A stretch of DNA of 64,000 nt from Tepidisphaera sp. (GTDB lineage Bacteria; Planctomycetota; Phycisphaerae; Phycisphaerales; UBA1924). Positions 44,524 through 53,063 of this stretch are shown piece by piece. Location of the stretch: positions 62,001 to 126,000 of the forward strand of contig WGNV01000001.1 of assembly GCA_016124375.1 (NCBI GenBank), read 5' to 3'. The translations under genes and the position numbers were made by a program. Within the stretch, counting starts at the first letter, position 1; the number at the start of each line of letters is the position of its first letter. The notes beneath the pieces are model-generated. The model was not told where the DNA came from. It did not search any database and worked only from the letters and a program-made list of their open reading frames with translations.

Positions 44524-45003
44524 TCAGATTTCGCGGAGCATTTCGCTGACGCTGACGCGAAAGCCGCAGGATTCGAAGAGGCGGCGGGCGGGCTCGTTGG
44601 CGCGAGCGACGTCAAGTCGCAGTTGGGTGACGCCGATCTCGCGGGCGCGCTCGAGCGCATGCTGCATAAGCAAACGCCCCAGGCCCCTGCCCCGGCAGGC
44701 GGGCTCGACGAACATGTCGTGCACGAACAGGAACTCGCTCAGGCGGTAGACGGGGATCTCGCGCTCGGTAGACGCGACGAGAAAGCCGACGATGGCGTCA
44801 CCCTCGCGGGCGATGGCGAGGACGCTGCGCGGGTCGGCGGCGCGCTGGGGCAGCCAGCGCGCGTAGCGATCCACGACGTCGGGCAGGTATGAGAACTTCG
44901 CCGGATCCCACGATTCGTGCAGGCGGCAGACCTCGCGGACCATTTCGAGCAGGCGGGGGAGCACGAGCCCGACAGACTGCGGCGTCACGCGCTCGATGGT
45001 CAC
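44524..45003 (-). CDS. GNAT-family N-acetyltransferase
   Basis: This is a 159-residue GNAT. The acetyl-CoA loop is CRGRGLGRLLMQHAL near residue 110 and is preceded by FLFVHDMFVEP; ANEPARRLFESCGF is motif B. The start is a GTG at 45003 that overlaps the stop of the upstream GNAT (GTGA at 45000-45003), so the two are coupled. The substrate is unknown. Confidence 0.87.
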   Translation of the reverse strand: MTIERVTPQSVGLVLPRLLEMVREVCRLHESWDPAKFSYLPDVVDRYARWLPQRAADPRSVLAIAREGDAIVGFLVASTEREIPVYRLSEFLFVHDMFVEPACRGRGLGRLLMQHALERAREIGVTQLRLDVARANEPARRLFESCGFRVSVSEMLREI

Positions 45004-45647
45004 GCGCCCGCCTCCGCGAGGCGATTGTGCAGCCCCTCGCGCACGCGGGGCCACTCCTCGCGGGTGATGCTGAACATCACGGTGTCGCGCACGTACCCGT
45101 CCATCAGCACGCGGTGCTTGCGCAGCACGCCCTCGCGCACGGCCCCGAGCTTGGCGATGGCCCGCTGGCTGCGCTCGTTGCGCCCGTCGCACTTGAGCTG
45201 CACGCGCTCGCAGCGCCCGGCGAACATGGGGCCGAAGGCGTGCTCGAGCAGGAGCAGCTTGCTGGCGGGGTTGATGCGCGTGCCACGCGCCTCGGGCGTG
45301 TACCAGGTGAAGCCGATCTCAACGCCCCGGTGCACCGGGTCGATGTCGAGGTAACTCGAACTGCCGACGATGCGCCCGGTGCGGCGGTCGATGACCACCA
45401 TGCCGCAACTGGTGGGCTTGAAGAGTCGCGAGGCGATCCACGCCTCGAACGCGGGGAGCGTCCACTCAACGGGCCAGTCCAGGAAATACCGGAACGTGTC
45501 CTGGGGTGTGACTTCGAAGAGGGCCCGGGCGTCTGCGGGCGTCAGCGGGCGCAGGAGCACATCGGGGTGTTCGAGCAATGCGGGCAGCACGGCCGCAGGG
45601 GCGGGCCCCTGCGCGGGCGGCGAACCTGGCGGTGGTTTCTCGGACAT
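45000..45647 (-). CDS. GNAT-family N-acetyltransferase, RimJ/RimL-like
   Basis: This is a 215-residue GNAT of the RimL type, with a Pro-rich N-terminal 25 residues. Typical positions are LLRPLTPADARALFEV, GSSSYLDIDPVHRGVEIGFT and KCDGRNERSQRAIAKLGAV. The usual targets of this group are protein N termini or small amines; none can be named here. It is translated together with the downstream GNAT. Confidence 0.87.
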   Translation of the reverse strand: MSEKPPPGSPPAQGPAPAAVLPALLEHPDVLLRPLTPADARALFEVTPQDTFRYFLDWPVEWTLPAFEAWIASRLFKPTSCGMVVIDRRTGRIVGSSSYLDIDPVHRGVEIGFTWYTPEARGTRINPASKLLLLEHAFGPMFAGRCERVQLKCDGRNERSQRAIAKLGAVREGVLRKHRVLMDGYVRDTVMFSITREEWPRVREGLHNRLAEAGA

Positions 45648-45788
45648 GCGAAAGCGTATCGGTCAGTTTGGCATCGACGCCCGAAAACCGGGGCGTGCGA
45701 TCTCTCACACACGTCGCAAGCCCTTCGCGGAGGCGCAGCGTGATGTGTGCGTTCCGAGGTTGGCTGCGCCGGTGCCGATGAATCATGC

Positions 45789-46601
45789 ATGACCAAGGCG
45801 ACCCTGTATGCCGGGCTGTCGGAGCGGCTGGCCAAGGCGGCGGCCAAGGCGGGGACGATCTCGACCAACTGCCCCAAGTGCGGGAAGCACATCGCGAGCG
45901 CCGACATCAATCTGAGCGAGGGCGTGGCGATGTGCCGGGCGTGCGACACCCTGAGCCGCCTGGGAGATCTGATCGCGGCGGGGGACGAATCACAACTGCG
46001 AGAGGCGGCGCAGGGCGAAGCGCCCGAGGGCGTCTCTGTGAGCGACGATGGCGTGCAGTTCACGGCCGTCGCCAGCACACGCAGCGCGGGCGGGGCGCTG
46101 GCCGCGGCAGGCGCGGCCTTGTTCTGGAACGGCATCGTCTCTGTCTTCGTGTGCGTTGCGATCGCCAGCACGCTGAATCACGTGCTGGGGCACGTGCCGG
46201 CCTGGTTTCCAATGCCCGGCAAGCCCGCCGGCATTCCGCTCGGCGTGCTGCTGTTTTTGTGGCTGTTCCTGACGCCCTTCATGCTGATCGGGCTGGCGCT
46301 CTTCATCGCGTGCCTCATGAGCCTGGCCGGACGCGTCGAGGTGCGCGTGCGAGAGGACGAGGGACGCATCTTCACGGGCGTCGGCTCGCTGGGTTACAGC
46401 CAGAAGTTCGACGCGAGCAAGGTGCGCCGCGTGAGCGTCGAACGCAAGCAATGGACCAACAGCGATGGCGACGCCCGCAGCAGCACCTACCTGCTGCTAC
46501 AAGCCGATCGCGACGTCAAGTTCGGATCCATGATCCCCGAGCAAAGGCGGCGTTACCTCGCGGGTATCTTGCTGGCGGCGCTGGTGCCGGGGAAGTCGTG
46601 A
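45789..46601 (+). CDS. Zinc-ribbon membrane protein
   Basis: This is a 270-residue protein with an N-terminal zinc ribbon (CPKCGKHI, then CRACDTL), two membrane helices near residues 115-140 and 155-185, and a C-terminal PH-like or beta domain (VEVRVREDEGRIFTGVGSLG). No family is recognised. The ATG is at 45789. Confidence 0.72.
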   Translation: MTKATLYAGLSERLAKAAAKAGTISTNCPKCGKHIASADINLSEGVAMCRACDTLSRLGDLIAAGDESQLREAAQGEAPEGVSVSDDGVQFTAVASTRSAGGALAAAGAALFWNGIVSVFVCVAIASTLNHVLGHVPAWFPMPGKPAGIPLGVLLFLWLFLTPFMLIGLALFIACLMSLAGRVEVRVREDEGRIFTGVGSLGYSQKFDASKVRRVSVERKQWTNSDGDARSSTYLLLQADRDVKFGSMIPEQRRRYLAGILLAALVPGKS

Positions 46602-46753
46602 CCCGAAAGGAGATTAGACTGAGTTCGAAAAACGTCCTATAACTTTTGGACCCGGACCTATCAAACGTCGAACTTTTTAGGACTTTTTGTGCCTTTGGTG
46701 GAACTTCTTGCCCCGAAACCGAAGTAAAATGAGCTTGCGAGAAGGGGGCGTGC

Positions 46754-47194
46754 ATGGCGACAGTTTTCGACGTGGCTGAATACGTTTTGCAGAAGCGTGG
46801 TGAAATGACAGCCATGAAGCTTCAAAAGCTCATCTATTACTGTCAAGCCTGGTCGCTCGTGTGGGACGAGGAACCACTTTTTTCGGAGACCATCCAAGCG
46901 TGGGCCAATGGCCCGGTGGTCCGCGCTCTCTACGAGAAGCATCGCGGCAAGTTTAAGGTTCGCGCGGGAGAGTTCGGTGGTGACTTCTCTCGGCTTTCGG
47001 ACGGTCAGAAGGAATCGATTGACAGCGTTTTGAAGGCCTATGGAGACAAATCTTCTCAGTGGCTCAGTGATCTCTCTCATATGGAGGAGCCTTGGAAGTC
47101 GGCTCGAAAGGACTTACGACCCGGCGAGCGGGGCGAAGCAGAGATAAGCCATGCTTCCATGGTTGAGTACTATCAATCGCTACCTCAGAAATGA
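46754..47194 (+). CDS. Panacea-domain (DUF4065) antitoxin
   Basis: This is a 146-residue Panacea-domain protein. The signature MTAMKLQKLIYYCQAW near the start and AWANGPVVRALYEKHRGKF near residue 50 define the DUF4065/SocA-like fold. This domain is the neutralising part of many toxin-antitoxin pairs. Its stop overlaps the start of the next gene (ATGA at 47191-47194). Base composition is clearly less GC-rich than the surroundings. GAGAAGGGGGCG precedes the ATG. Confidence 0.88.
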   Translation: MATVFDVAEYVLQKRGEMTAMKLQKLIYYCQAWSLVWDEEPLFSETIQAWANGPVVRALYEKHRGKFKVRAGEFGGDFSRLSDGQKESIDSVLKAYGDKSSQWLSDLSHMEEPWKSARKDLRPGERGEAEISHASMVEYYQSLPQK

Positions 47195-47643
47195 CCAAGA
47201 AGCACAAGGCACCTTCTTGGAAGCAATTTCCACAGTCCACCAAGTCTCCTCGGTGGGCCTACGACCCTGAGCAGGACTGGCGCCAGCAGCCTGTCCTTTG
47301 GTCGTTTGAAATCTTTGACCCCAAAGACTGGCGGGACGCGAACCGAAATGCGGAATGGTGTGCCCTTGTCGAAAATCTTGAACACTTCAAGGCTTGCGAA
47401 GGGCGAACCTGGGCACAAATAGAGGCCAACAACCGACGGGATCACTCGGTCGAGTTGAGCTCACTTGTCAGTCCGGCGAGGGACCGGCTGACAGATCTCA
47501 ATCTGGACGATCGGGATCACCTTTTTCGCTTTCGATTCTCAGGCACCATCCGCTTATGGGGAATTCGAGAGCGTCGAATATTTCGTGTGCTGTGGTGGGA
47601 CCCCCATCATGTCGTGTGCCCTAGTACGAAGAAGAACACCTGA
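47191..47643 (+). CDS. Probable toxin partner of the Panacea antitoxin
   Basis: This is a 150-residue basic protein with no signal peptide. The C-terminal part (RFSGTIRLWGIRERRIFRVL, then WWDPHHVVCP) looks like a small RelE/MqsR-type or related toxin fold, as seen in proteins encoded next to antitoxins. The overlap with the antitoxin gene and the shared lower GC support a toxin-antitoxin module. Toxicity and mechanism are inference. Confidence 0.65.
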   Translation: MTKKHKAPSWKQFPQSTKSPRWAYDPEQDWRQQPVLWSFEIFDPKDWRDANRNAEWCALVENLEHFKACEGRTWAQIEANNRRDHSVELSSLVSPARDRLTDLNLDDRDHLFRFRFSGTIRLWGIRERRIFRVLWWDPHHVVCPSTKKNT

Positions 47644-47660
47644 CTGAAATTCTTGGAGGC

Positions 47661-48890
47661 CTACCGGCTGCTGTCGCGCACCACCAGCGTCGTGGGCATG
47701 TGCACGCACATGGGCTCGGCGTCGGGGTCTTCGATGCGGCGGACCAGGAGGCGGATGGCCGCGGCTCCGACTTCGGTCATCGGCACGCGCACCGTGGAGA
47801 GCCGCGGGCGGATGAGCGTGGCCATGCGGGTGTCGTCGAAGCCGACCAGCTTAAGTTCGTCGGGCACCTTCAGGTTGGCGTCTTCAGCCGCCTGCAGCAC
47901 GCCGATGGCGATCTCGTCATTGCCCGCCAGCACGCCCGCGCCGGTGAGCGAGCCCGCAGCGATCATTCTGGTTGCCCATCGCCGGCCCCAGTCGGCGTCA
48001 TACGTCCCGAAGCTCGCCTGGCTTTCGTCGAGTTTCGCGCCGGTCGCGCTGAGGCACTCAAGAAACACCTTGGCCCGGTGCTGGCTGTCGAAGTTCTCTT
48101 TGGGCCCGCCCACGAAGTACATACGTTCGGGGCGCACGGTCTTGAGCAGGTGCTCGACGGCCTCGCGGGTGCCGCGGCCGTTGTCGACGACGACGCTATC
48201 CACACCTTTCTGATGCAGATCGGTATCGAGCACCACGGTGGGCAAGGAACTCTCGCGGGCTTCTTTGCTCAGGGCGTTGTTGGCGTCGGTGATCATCACC
48301 GCCACGCCGTCGATCAATCCGAAGGCCAGCCCGGGCCCGGCGGCGGCTTCGGTCTTTTCGGGTGATTCGCCGTTGGTGCCGTTCGGCGTCGGCGACGAGC
48401 CGTCGGCGCTAGCCGCGGCCTTGCGGCTGGCGTGCTCGGACGACACTAGTAAGTGGTACCCCAGCGCCCGGGCCTCGGCGTCGGCGCCGCGCAGGAGTTC
48501 GGAATAAAACTCGCCGTGCAGGTCGGGCAGGGCGATGCCCAGCACGCGGCTGGCCCGGGTCATGAGCCCCTGGGCGAAGGGGTTGGGCACGTAGCCGATG
48601 CGCTTGATGACCTCTTGGACGCGGGCGGCGGTCTTGGGCGAGACGACGCCCAGGTTGTTGATGACGCGGCTGACGGTGGCGATGGAGACGTTGGCCGCGC
48701 TCGCCACGTCGTGGATCGAGACGCTGGCGCGAGCCTGCGTCTCGGCCGACCGACCGGCTTTCTTGGCCCCTGATTTGGGCATGATCTTGATATCGTACAA
48801 AAGCGCGCTGGGCTCGGGATCTTCGGTCGAACTGGCCGTCGGCATCGCGGCCGGAACGACTTTGCCCTGGCTGGCTTGTGCCTCTGTCAT
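47661..48890 (-). CDS. LacI-family transcriptional repressor
   Basis: This is a 409-residue LacI/GalR regulator. The HTH is VSIHDVASAANVSIATVSRVINN-type, at residues 57-80, followed by the hinge and a periplasmic-binding-protein-like sugar domain (IGYVPNPFAQGLMTR, VLGIALPDLHGEFYSELLRG). Between the first strands there is a disordered insertion of about 35 Ser/Pro/Asn residues. The 55 residues before the HTH are unusual; a start at 48782 (MPKSGAKK) is possible. A TATAGT box is six bases before the ATG at 48890, with TTGCAG 17 bases upstream, so the message may be leaderless. The operator overlaps this promoter. Confidence 0.9.
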   Translation of the reverse strand: MTEAQASQGKVVPAAMPTASSTEDPEPSALLYDIKIMPKSGAKKAGRSAETQARASVSIHDVASAANVSIATVSRVINNLGVVSPKTAARVQEVIKRIGYVPNPFAQGLMTRASRVLGIALPDLHGEFYSELLRGADAEARALGYHLLVSSEHASRKAAASADGSSPTPNGTNGESPEKTEAAAGPGLAFGLIDGVAVMITDANNALSKEARESSLPTVVLDTDLHQKGVDSVVVDNGRGTREAVEHLLKTVRPERMYFVGGPKENFDSQHRAKVFLECLSATGAKLDESQASFGTYDADWGRRWATRMIAAGSLTGAGVLAGNDEIAIGVLQAAEDANLKVPDELKLVGFDDTRMATLIRPRLSTVRVPMTEVGAAAIRLLVRRIEDPDAEPMCVHMPTTLVVRDSSR

Positions 48891-48917
48891 GGCACGACTA
48901 TATTGAAAGCGGTTACA
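48876..48917 (+). promoter_or_regulatory. Promoter and LacI operator 1, glycoamylase gene
   Basis: On the plus strand TTGTGC (48876-48881), 17 bases, TATATT (48899-48904), then the operator TGAAAGCGGTTACA (48904-48917). On the minus strand the same DNA holds the lacI promoter, whose spacer contains the operator, so one bound repressor could control both genes. Confidence 0.7.
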
Positions 48918-48992
48918 GACTGCAAGCCAAATCTGGCCGCGTGTCGGAACGGCGGCCGGAGCCTTGCGACCCCCTTGACCGGACGCCCAACC

Positions 48993-50501
48993 ATGGCACA
49001 CGCCGTATTGCTCGCGGGAGGATTGCTGGTGCTGGCCGCGGCTTCGTGCCAGCCGGCTTCGCACCCGAGCGCCGGTGCGGCGGCCAGCGTCGCCAGCCCC
49101 GCCCCGCTGCCCGATGTGATCGCGCCCGAGGGCACACCCCGCCCGCCGTTCACGTTCTCGAAGGACGACGAGGCGCTGCTGGACCAGATCGAGCACGGCG
49201 CGTTCAACTTCATGTGGCACGCGGGCGACAAGCCCGGCACGCTGGGCATGACCCCGGACCGCACCAGCAAGCCCGAGGTGAGCATCGCGGGCGTGGGGTT
49301 CCAACTGTCGGGCATCATCATCGGCATCGAGCGGGGCTGGATCACGCGCGGGGAGGGGGAAGCGCGGGTGCTGGGAATCCTGAAAGGGATCGCCGCCAAC
49401 CCGGAGAATCGCAAGGCCGGGCTGTATTACCACTTTCTGAACCCTGCCAGCGCGGGCCAGCCGGGCGCGGCGTATGAGCACGTGGTGAGCACGATCGATT
49501 CGGCGCTCTTCTTTGCCGGCGTCATCACGGCGTCGCAGTATTTCGGGGGCGAGGTCGCGACCGTCGGCGATCAACTGGTGCGCGACGCCGACTGGAGTTT
49601 TTTCAAGTGCACCAAGCCCGGCGAGGAGGGGTTCATCAGCCTGGGCTGGGAGCCGCGAGATAAGCACAAGCCCACCGGCGAAGGGCGCGTGCTGCCTTAC
49701 TCATGGATTGACAATGGCGATGAGCATCGGCTGGTGACGTTCCTGGCGGCGTGCGCGCCGGATGCCGCACATCGCGTCGATCCGATCACGTATTACAAGA
49801 TGCGACGGACGCTGGGTAGCTACAAGGGACAGCCGCCGTTTGTGTGGTTCCCGTGGTCGGGCGCGATTTTCACCACCCAGTTCAGCCACTGCTGGATCGA
49901 CTACGCCTCGATCGGCCCCGACGACCCGGCGGCGTTCGGCATCCCGTGCCGCCCGCGGGTCGATTGGTGGGAGAACAGCCGTCGTGCGATGCAGATGCAG
50001 CGGCAAAAGGCCATCGACCACCCCGAGCGCGGCCTGAGCGAACACCTGTGGGGCCTGACGGCATCGGATTACGCCAAGGGCTACCAGGTGCCGGGGCTGT
50101 TCCCGACCCGCATCGACATGCCCGGGTGCGAGGTGGGGCGAGATTACCCCAAGGAAGCGGGCAAGGACAACTTTGGCGATGGCACGATTGCGCCGTACGG
50201 GGCCGGATGTAGTATTATGTTTGACGCCGCGGCTCCGGTGGATTCGCTGCGATATATTCATAACCTGAAGAACGGCACGCTGCCCAGGATCTGGGACGAC
50301 CCCGCCAAAGGCGGCTATGGCCTGGCCGACGCGTTCAACCTCAAGACCGGCTGGATCGCCCCCGATCACCTGGCCATCGACCAGGGCCCACTGCTGATCG
50401 CCATCGAAAACGCGCGGACGGGGCTGATCTGGAAGCTCTTCCACCAGCACCCGTTTGTGAAGGATGGAATGCAGCGGTTGGGGTTGAGAGTGGCGCGCTG
50501 A
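48993..50501 (+). CDS. Lipoprotein glycoamylase-fold (GH144-like) protein
   Basis: This is a 502-residue lipoprotein; the signal is MAHAVLLAGGLLVLAAASC with the lipobox Cys near residue 19. The mature part is an alpha/alpha barrel of the glycoamylase-like Pfam group that includes GH144 endo-beta-1,2-glucanases. Markers are FNFMWHAGDKPGTLGM, HCWIDYASIG, HLWGLTASDYAKGY and DGTIAPYGAGCSIMFDAA. I infer a cell-surface glucanase or glycosidase feeding the locus. A beta-1,2-glucan substrate fits the domain, but is not proven. It is divergent from lacI with one shared operator. Confidence 0.82.
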   Translation: MAHAVLLAGGLLVLAAASCQPASHPSAGAAASVASPAPLPDVIAPEGTPRPPFTFSKDDEALLDQIEHGAFNFMWHAGDKPGTLGMTPDRTSKPEVSIAGVGFQLSGIIIGIERGWITRGEGEARVLGILKGIAANPENRKAGLYYHFLNPASAGQPGAAYEHVVSTIDSALFFAGVITASQYFGGEVATVGDQLVRDADWSFFKCTKPGEEGFISLGWEPRDKHKPTGEGRVLPYSWIDNGDEHRLVTFLAACAPDAAHRVDPITYYKMRRTLGSYKGQPPFVWFPWSGAIFTTQFSHCWIDYASIGPDDPAAFGIPCRPRVDWWENSRRAMQMQRQKAIDHPERGLSEHLWGLTASDYAKGYQVPGLFPTRIDMPGCEVGRDYPKEAGKDNFGDGTIAPYGAGCSIMFDAAAPVDSLRYIHNLKNGTLPRIWDDPAKGGYGLADAFNLKTGWIAPDHLAIDQGPLLIAIENARTGLIWKLFHQHPFVKDGMQRLGLRVAR

Positions 50502-50538
50502 GGTGTTTGCGCCGCCGAGTGTCGATGCTTGGCTCCAT

Positions 50539-50561
50539 GCGTCAGCCCGAAGGGCTGACGC
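50539..50561. terminator. Hairpin after the glycoamylase gene
   Basis: A 10-base stem GCGTCAGCCC with GGGCTGACGC and a GAA loop. It has no T-run but is of the same loop class as the palindromes at 15381-15591, and may be a transcript end or a dispersed palindrome. Confidence 0.5.
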
Positions 50562-50631
50562 GTTGCCCGCCTGAACTCCGTTCTCCGCCCCCATCGCCAA
50601 CTCACGTCCGATCCGCTAACGTGTTCTCCGC

Positions 50632-51747
50632 ATGGCCACCCTCTCCCTGAAATCGCTCTCCAAGACCTACCCCAACGGGCACAAGGCCGTGCTCGGGGTC
50701 GACGCTTCGATCAACGACGGCGAGTTCGTCGTGCTGGTCGGCCCTTCGGGCTGCGGCAAGAGCACGGTGCTGCGCATGATCGCCGGGCTCGAAGAGATCA
50801 CCGGCGGCACGATCTCCATCGATGGGCGCGTGGTGAATGACGTCGCGCCCAAAGACCGTGACATCGCCATGGTCTTTCAGAACTATGCCTTGTATCCCCA
50901 CATGAGCGTGCGGCGGAACATGAGCCTGGCGCTGGAGCTCAAGGGCCTGACGCGCGACGAGATCGCAAGGCGGGTGAACGAAGCCGCGAACATGCTGGGG
51001 ATCGAGATGCTGCTCGACCGCAAGCCCGGGCAGCTCAGCGGCGGGCAGCGCCAGCGCGTGGCGGTGGGCCGTGCGATTGTGCGCGAGCCCAAGGTGTTCC
51101 TGTTCGACGAGCCCTTGTCGAACCTCGACGCCAAGCTGCGGCTGTCCACGCGCATCGAGCTCAAGGCCCTGCACCGGCGCCTGCACACCACCGCGATCTA
51201 CGTGACGCATGATCAAGAGGAAGCCATGACGCTGGGGGAGCGCATCATGGTGCTGCACAAGGGCGTCGTCCAACAGTTCGATACGCCTTTGAACGTGTAC
51301 CACCATCCGGCGAATCGATTCGTCGCGGGGTTCATCGGGACGCCACCGATGAACTTCATCGCGGGGAGCGTGCAGGGGGACGCCAAGGCGATGACGTTCG
51401 AGGGCGTGCTGGATGACGGCTCGCGCTGCGCGATGCGCGTGGCGGATGCGCACGCGGGGCGGATCGCGGCCAACCTCGGGAGCTCGCGCGAGGTGGTGTT
51501 GGGCCTGCGTCCGACGGGGTTCGAGTTTTCGCGCTCGGGCGAGGGGTGGACGATGCCGGTGCGCGTGGTCGAGGTGCTGGGCGACACCATGGACATCTAC
51601 TGCGGCTCGACTGCCAAGGGGGTCGTCGCACGCCTCCCCGCACGGGGCGTGACGCCGCCCGACCGAACCGTCACGCTGCAGCCGCTCGCCGATGAGGCGG
51701 CGTGGTTCGCCCCGGGCGAAGACGGCCGCTCGCTGCTTGCTGGTTGA
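50632..51747 (+). CDS. Sugar ABC transporter ATPase, UgpC/MsmX/MalK-type
   Basis: This is a 371-residue importer ATPase. Walker A is GPSGCGKST near residue 38, the Q loop is [11 protein letters not shown], the signature is [15 protein letters not shown] and Walker B is [15 protein letters not shown]. The C-terminal regulatory OB domain runs from about 240. It likely energises the two permeases at 58374-60124. No LacI operator was found in front of it, so it might be constitutive and could serve more than one importer, as MsmX does. Confidence 0.93.
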   Translation: MATLSLKSLSKTYPNGHKAVLGVDASINDGEFVVLVGPSGCGKSTVLRMIAGLEEITGGTISIDGRVVNDVAPKDRDIAMVFQNYALYPHMSVRRNMSLALELKGLTRDEIARRVNEAANMLGIEMLLDRKPGQLSGGQRQRVAVGRAIVREPKVFLFDEPLSNLDAKLRLSTRIELKALHRRLHTTAIYVTHDQEEAMTLGERIMVLHKGVVQQFDTPLNVYHHPANRFVAGFIGTPPMNFIAGSVQGDAKAMTFEGVLDDGSRCAMRVADAHAGRIAANLGSSREVVLGLRPTGFEFSRSGEGWTMPVRVVEVLGDTMDIYCGSTAKGVVARLPARGVTPPDRTVTLQPLADEAAWFAPGEDGRSLLAG

Positions 51748-51850
51748 GGGCGACGTCCGAGAATATCTGGAAGGGGACGATTTTCGCACGGCTGATCGTC
51801 CTATCACCTTGAAATCGCGGCGATTGCGTAGCGAGGTCCAAAAAGACCGC

Positions 51851-51892
51851 TTGACAAATGCGATCGTTGGAAGGATAGTGAAAGCCTTTACA
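51851..51892 (+). promoter_or_regulatory. Promoter and LacI operator 2, PEP-CTERM gene
   Basis: TTGACA (51851-51856), 17 bases, GATAGT (51874-51879), operator TGAAAGCCTTTACA (51879-51892), which begins with the last T of the -10. It precedes the PEP-CTERM gene at 51982. Confidence 0.72.
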
Positions 51893-51981
51893 GGACTCGT
51901 TCCGGAACTCCTGTAGAGATTCACGCGGGGTGCGTTTCCCTGGTGATTGAGAGATATGACCAGCGAGAGAAGGAGAGCGAC

Positions 51982-52806
51982 ATGAAGACGGTTTTTGCGA
52001 CGATGGCGGTGGTGGCTATTGCGGGCACCGCGATGGCCAGCAACTTCGGCAACATCAACGGCTTCAGCCTTGATGCCCGCGTGTTCAACGACTTCCCCAC
52101 CAGCACCCTCACCATCAACGGCGTGAACTACCCCGCGCCGACGACCGCCGCGATTGCCAACACGGGCACGCTGACCTTCAACGAGCAGTTCCCGCAAGGG
52201 GCGGCCGGCAACTTCGCCAACAAGAGCATCGCCTGGCTGAGCGACGACAACGGCGCCACCCGCGCGACCACGAACCCCAACTACGGCTTCAGCCTTGATT
52301 TCAACGTGTTCATGACCGCCGTCTCGGGCACCCCCCGCAAGGAAGCCGGCGTGCAGATCAACCAGCCCCGCCCGGCCCTGGGCTACACCGATGAAGGCCA
52401 GATCCTGATCGCCAGCGACAACGGCGAGGTCGCGGTCTTCGGCGCCACCATGCCCTTCACCGGCTTCGGCGCCGGTGCCTACACCCTGGGCACCACCGCC
52501 CACGTCAGCTTCCAGTACGTCGCCCCCGGCGTGCAGGACCCCACCCTGGGCGCTTACCGCCTCATCTTCACCGACACCGTTTCGGGCGTGCATGACAGCG
52601 GCTGGAAGATCTGGGGCAGCGCTGAGCCCGATGGCATCAAGGGTCTCACCAACGCCGTCCTGGGCTTCAAGGACCAGAACCAGCGCAACCCGTTCGTCGC
52701 CGACGGCGTGACGGTGGTTTACTCGGACATCCAGGTCGTTCCCGCCCCCGCCGCCGCCAGCCTGCTGGGCCTGGCCGGTCTGGCGATGGGCCGTCGCCGC
52801 CGGTAA
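51982..52806 (+). CDS. Secreted PEP-CTERM-like protein of the glucan locus
   Basis: This is a 274-residue exported protein. The signal peptide is residues 1-19 (ending AMAS). The body is a beta-sandwich-like domain (LSDDNGATRATTNPNYGFSL, HVSFQYVAPGVQDP, AYRLIFTDTVSG) of unknown ligand. The tail PAPAAASLLGLAGLAMGRRRR-type sequence is a PEP-CTERM-like sorting signal. AAGGAG precedes the ATG at 51982. It is expressed from its own LacI-controlled promoter, so I infer a surface role in glycan capture. Confidence 0.84.
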   Translation: MKTVFATMAVVAIAGTAMASNFGNINGFSLDARVFNDFPTSTLTINGVNYPAPTTAAIANTGTLTFNEQFPQGAAGNFANKSIAWLSDDNGATRATTNPNYGFSLDFNVFMTAVSGTPRKEAGVQINQPRPALGYTDEGQILIASDNGEVAVFGATMPFTGFGAGAYTLGTTAHVSFQYVAPGVQDPTLGAYRLIFTDTVSGVHDSGWKIWGSAEPDGIKGLTNAVLGFKDQNQRNPFVADGVTVVYSDIQVVPAPAAASLLGLAGLAMGRRRR

Positions 52807-52865
52807 GTTCCTTTCTGAACGCCGCGTTCCCTGGACCGGCGTTCTGCACACGCGCAATCACGGCG

Positions 52866-52900
52866 CACGCCGCCCCTACCGGGGCGGCGTGTGTGTTTTT
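52866..52900 (+). terminator. Intrinsic terminator after the PEP-CTERM gene
   Basis: An 11-base stem CACGCCGCCCC with GGGGCGGCGTG (loop TACC), then TGTGTTTTT. It separates the PEP-CTERM gene from the next LacI-controlled promoter. Confidence 0.85.
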
Positions 52901-52922
52901 GTGGATTCCCTCGGATCCGCCC

Positions 52923-52964
52923 TTGACAGCGTGCGCACAGACCGTCAGAATGGAAGCGTTTTCA
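52923..52964 (+). promoter_or_regulatory. Promoter and LacI operator 3, GH94-transporter operon
   Basis: TTGACA (52923-52928), 17 bases, CAGAAT (52946-52951), operator TGGAAGCGTTTTCA (52951-52964). It has the same geometry as sites 1, 2 and 4, and precedes the operon that starts at 53064. Confidence 0.7.
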
Positions 52965-53063
52965 TTTTCACGACCCCCACACCTCGGGCGGCTTTCGCCC
53001 GGACCCATCTGAAGCACGCCCGCCGCGACCACCCCGCGACGCACCAGCCACGAAAGACCTCCA

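Noticed and set aside
50502..50631. LacI operator before the ABC ATPase gene
   Set aside because: I looked for the TGAAA-N-CG pattern on both strands and found none; only a palindromic hairpin is present.
50602..52857. 751-residue minus-strand ORF over the ABC ATPase and PEP-CTERM genes
   Set aside because: Both plus-strand genes have full family signatures; the minus frame has no domain pattern.
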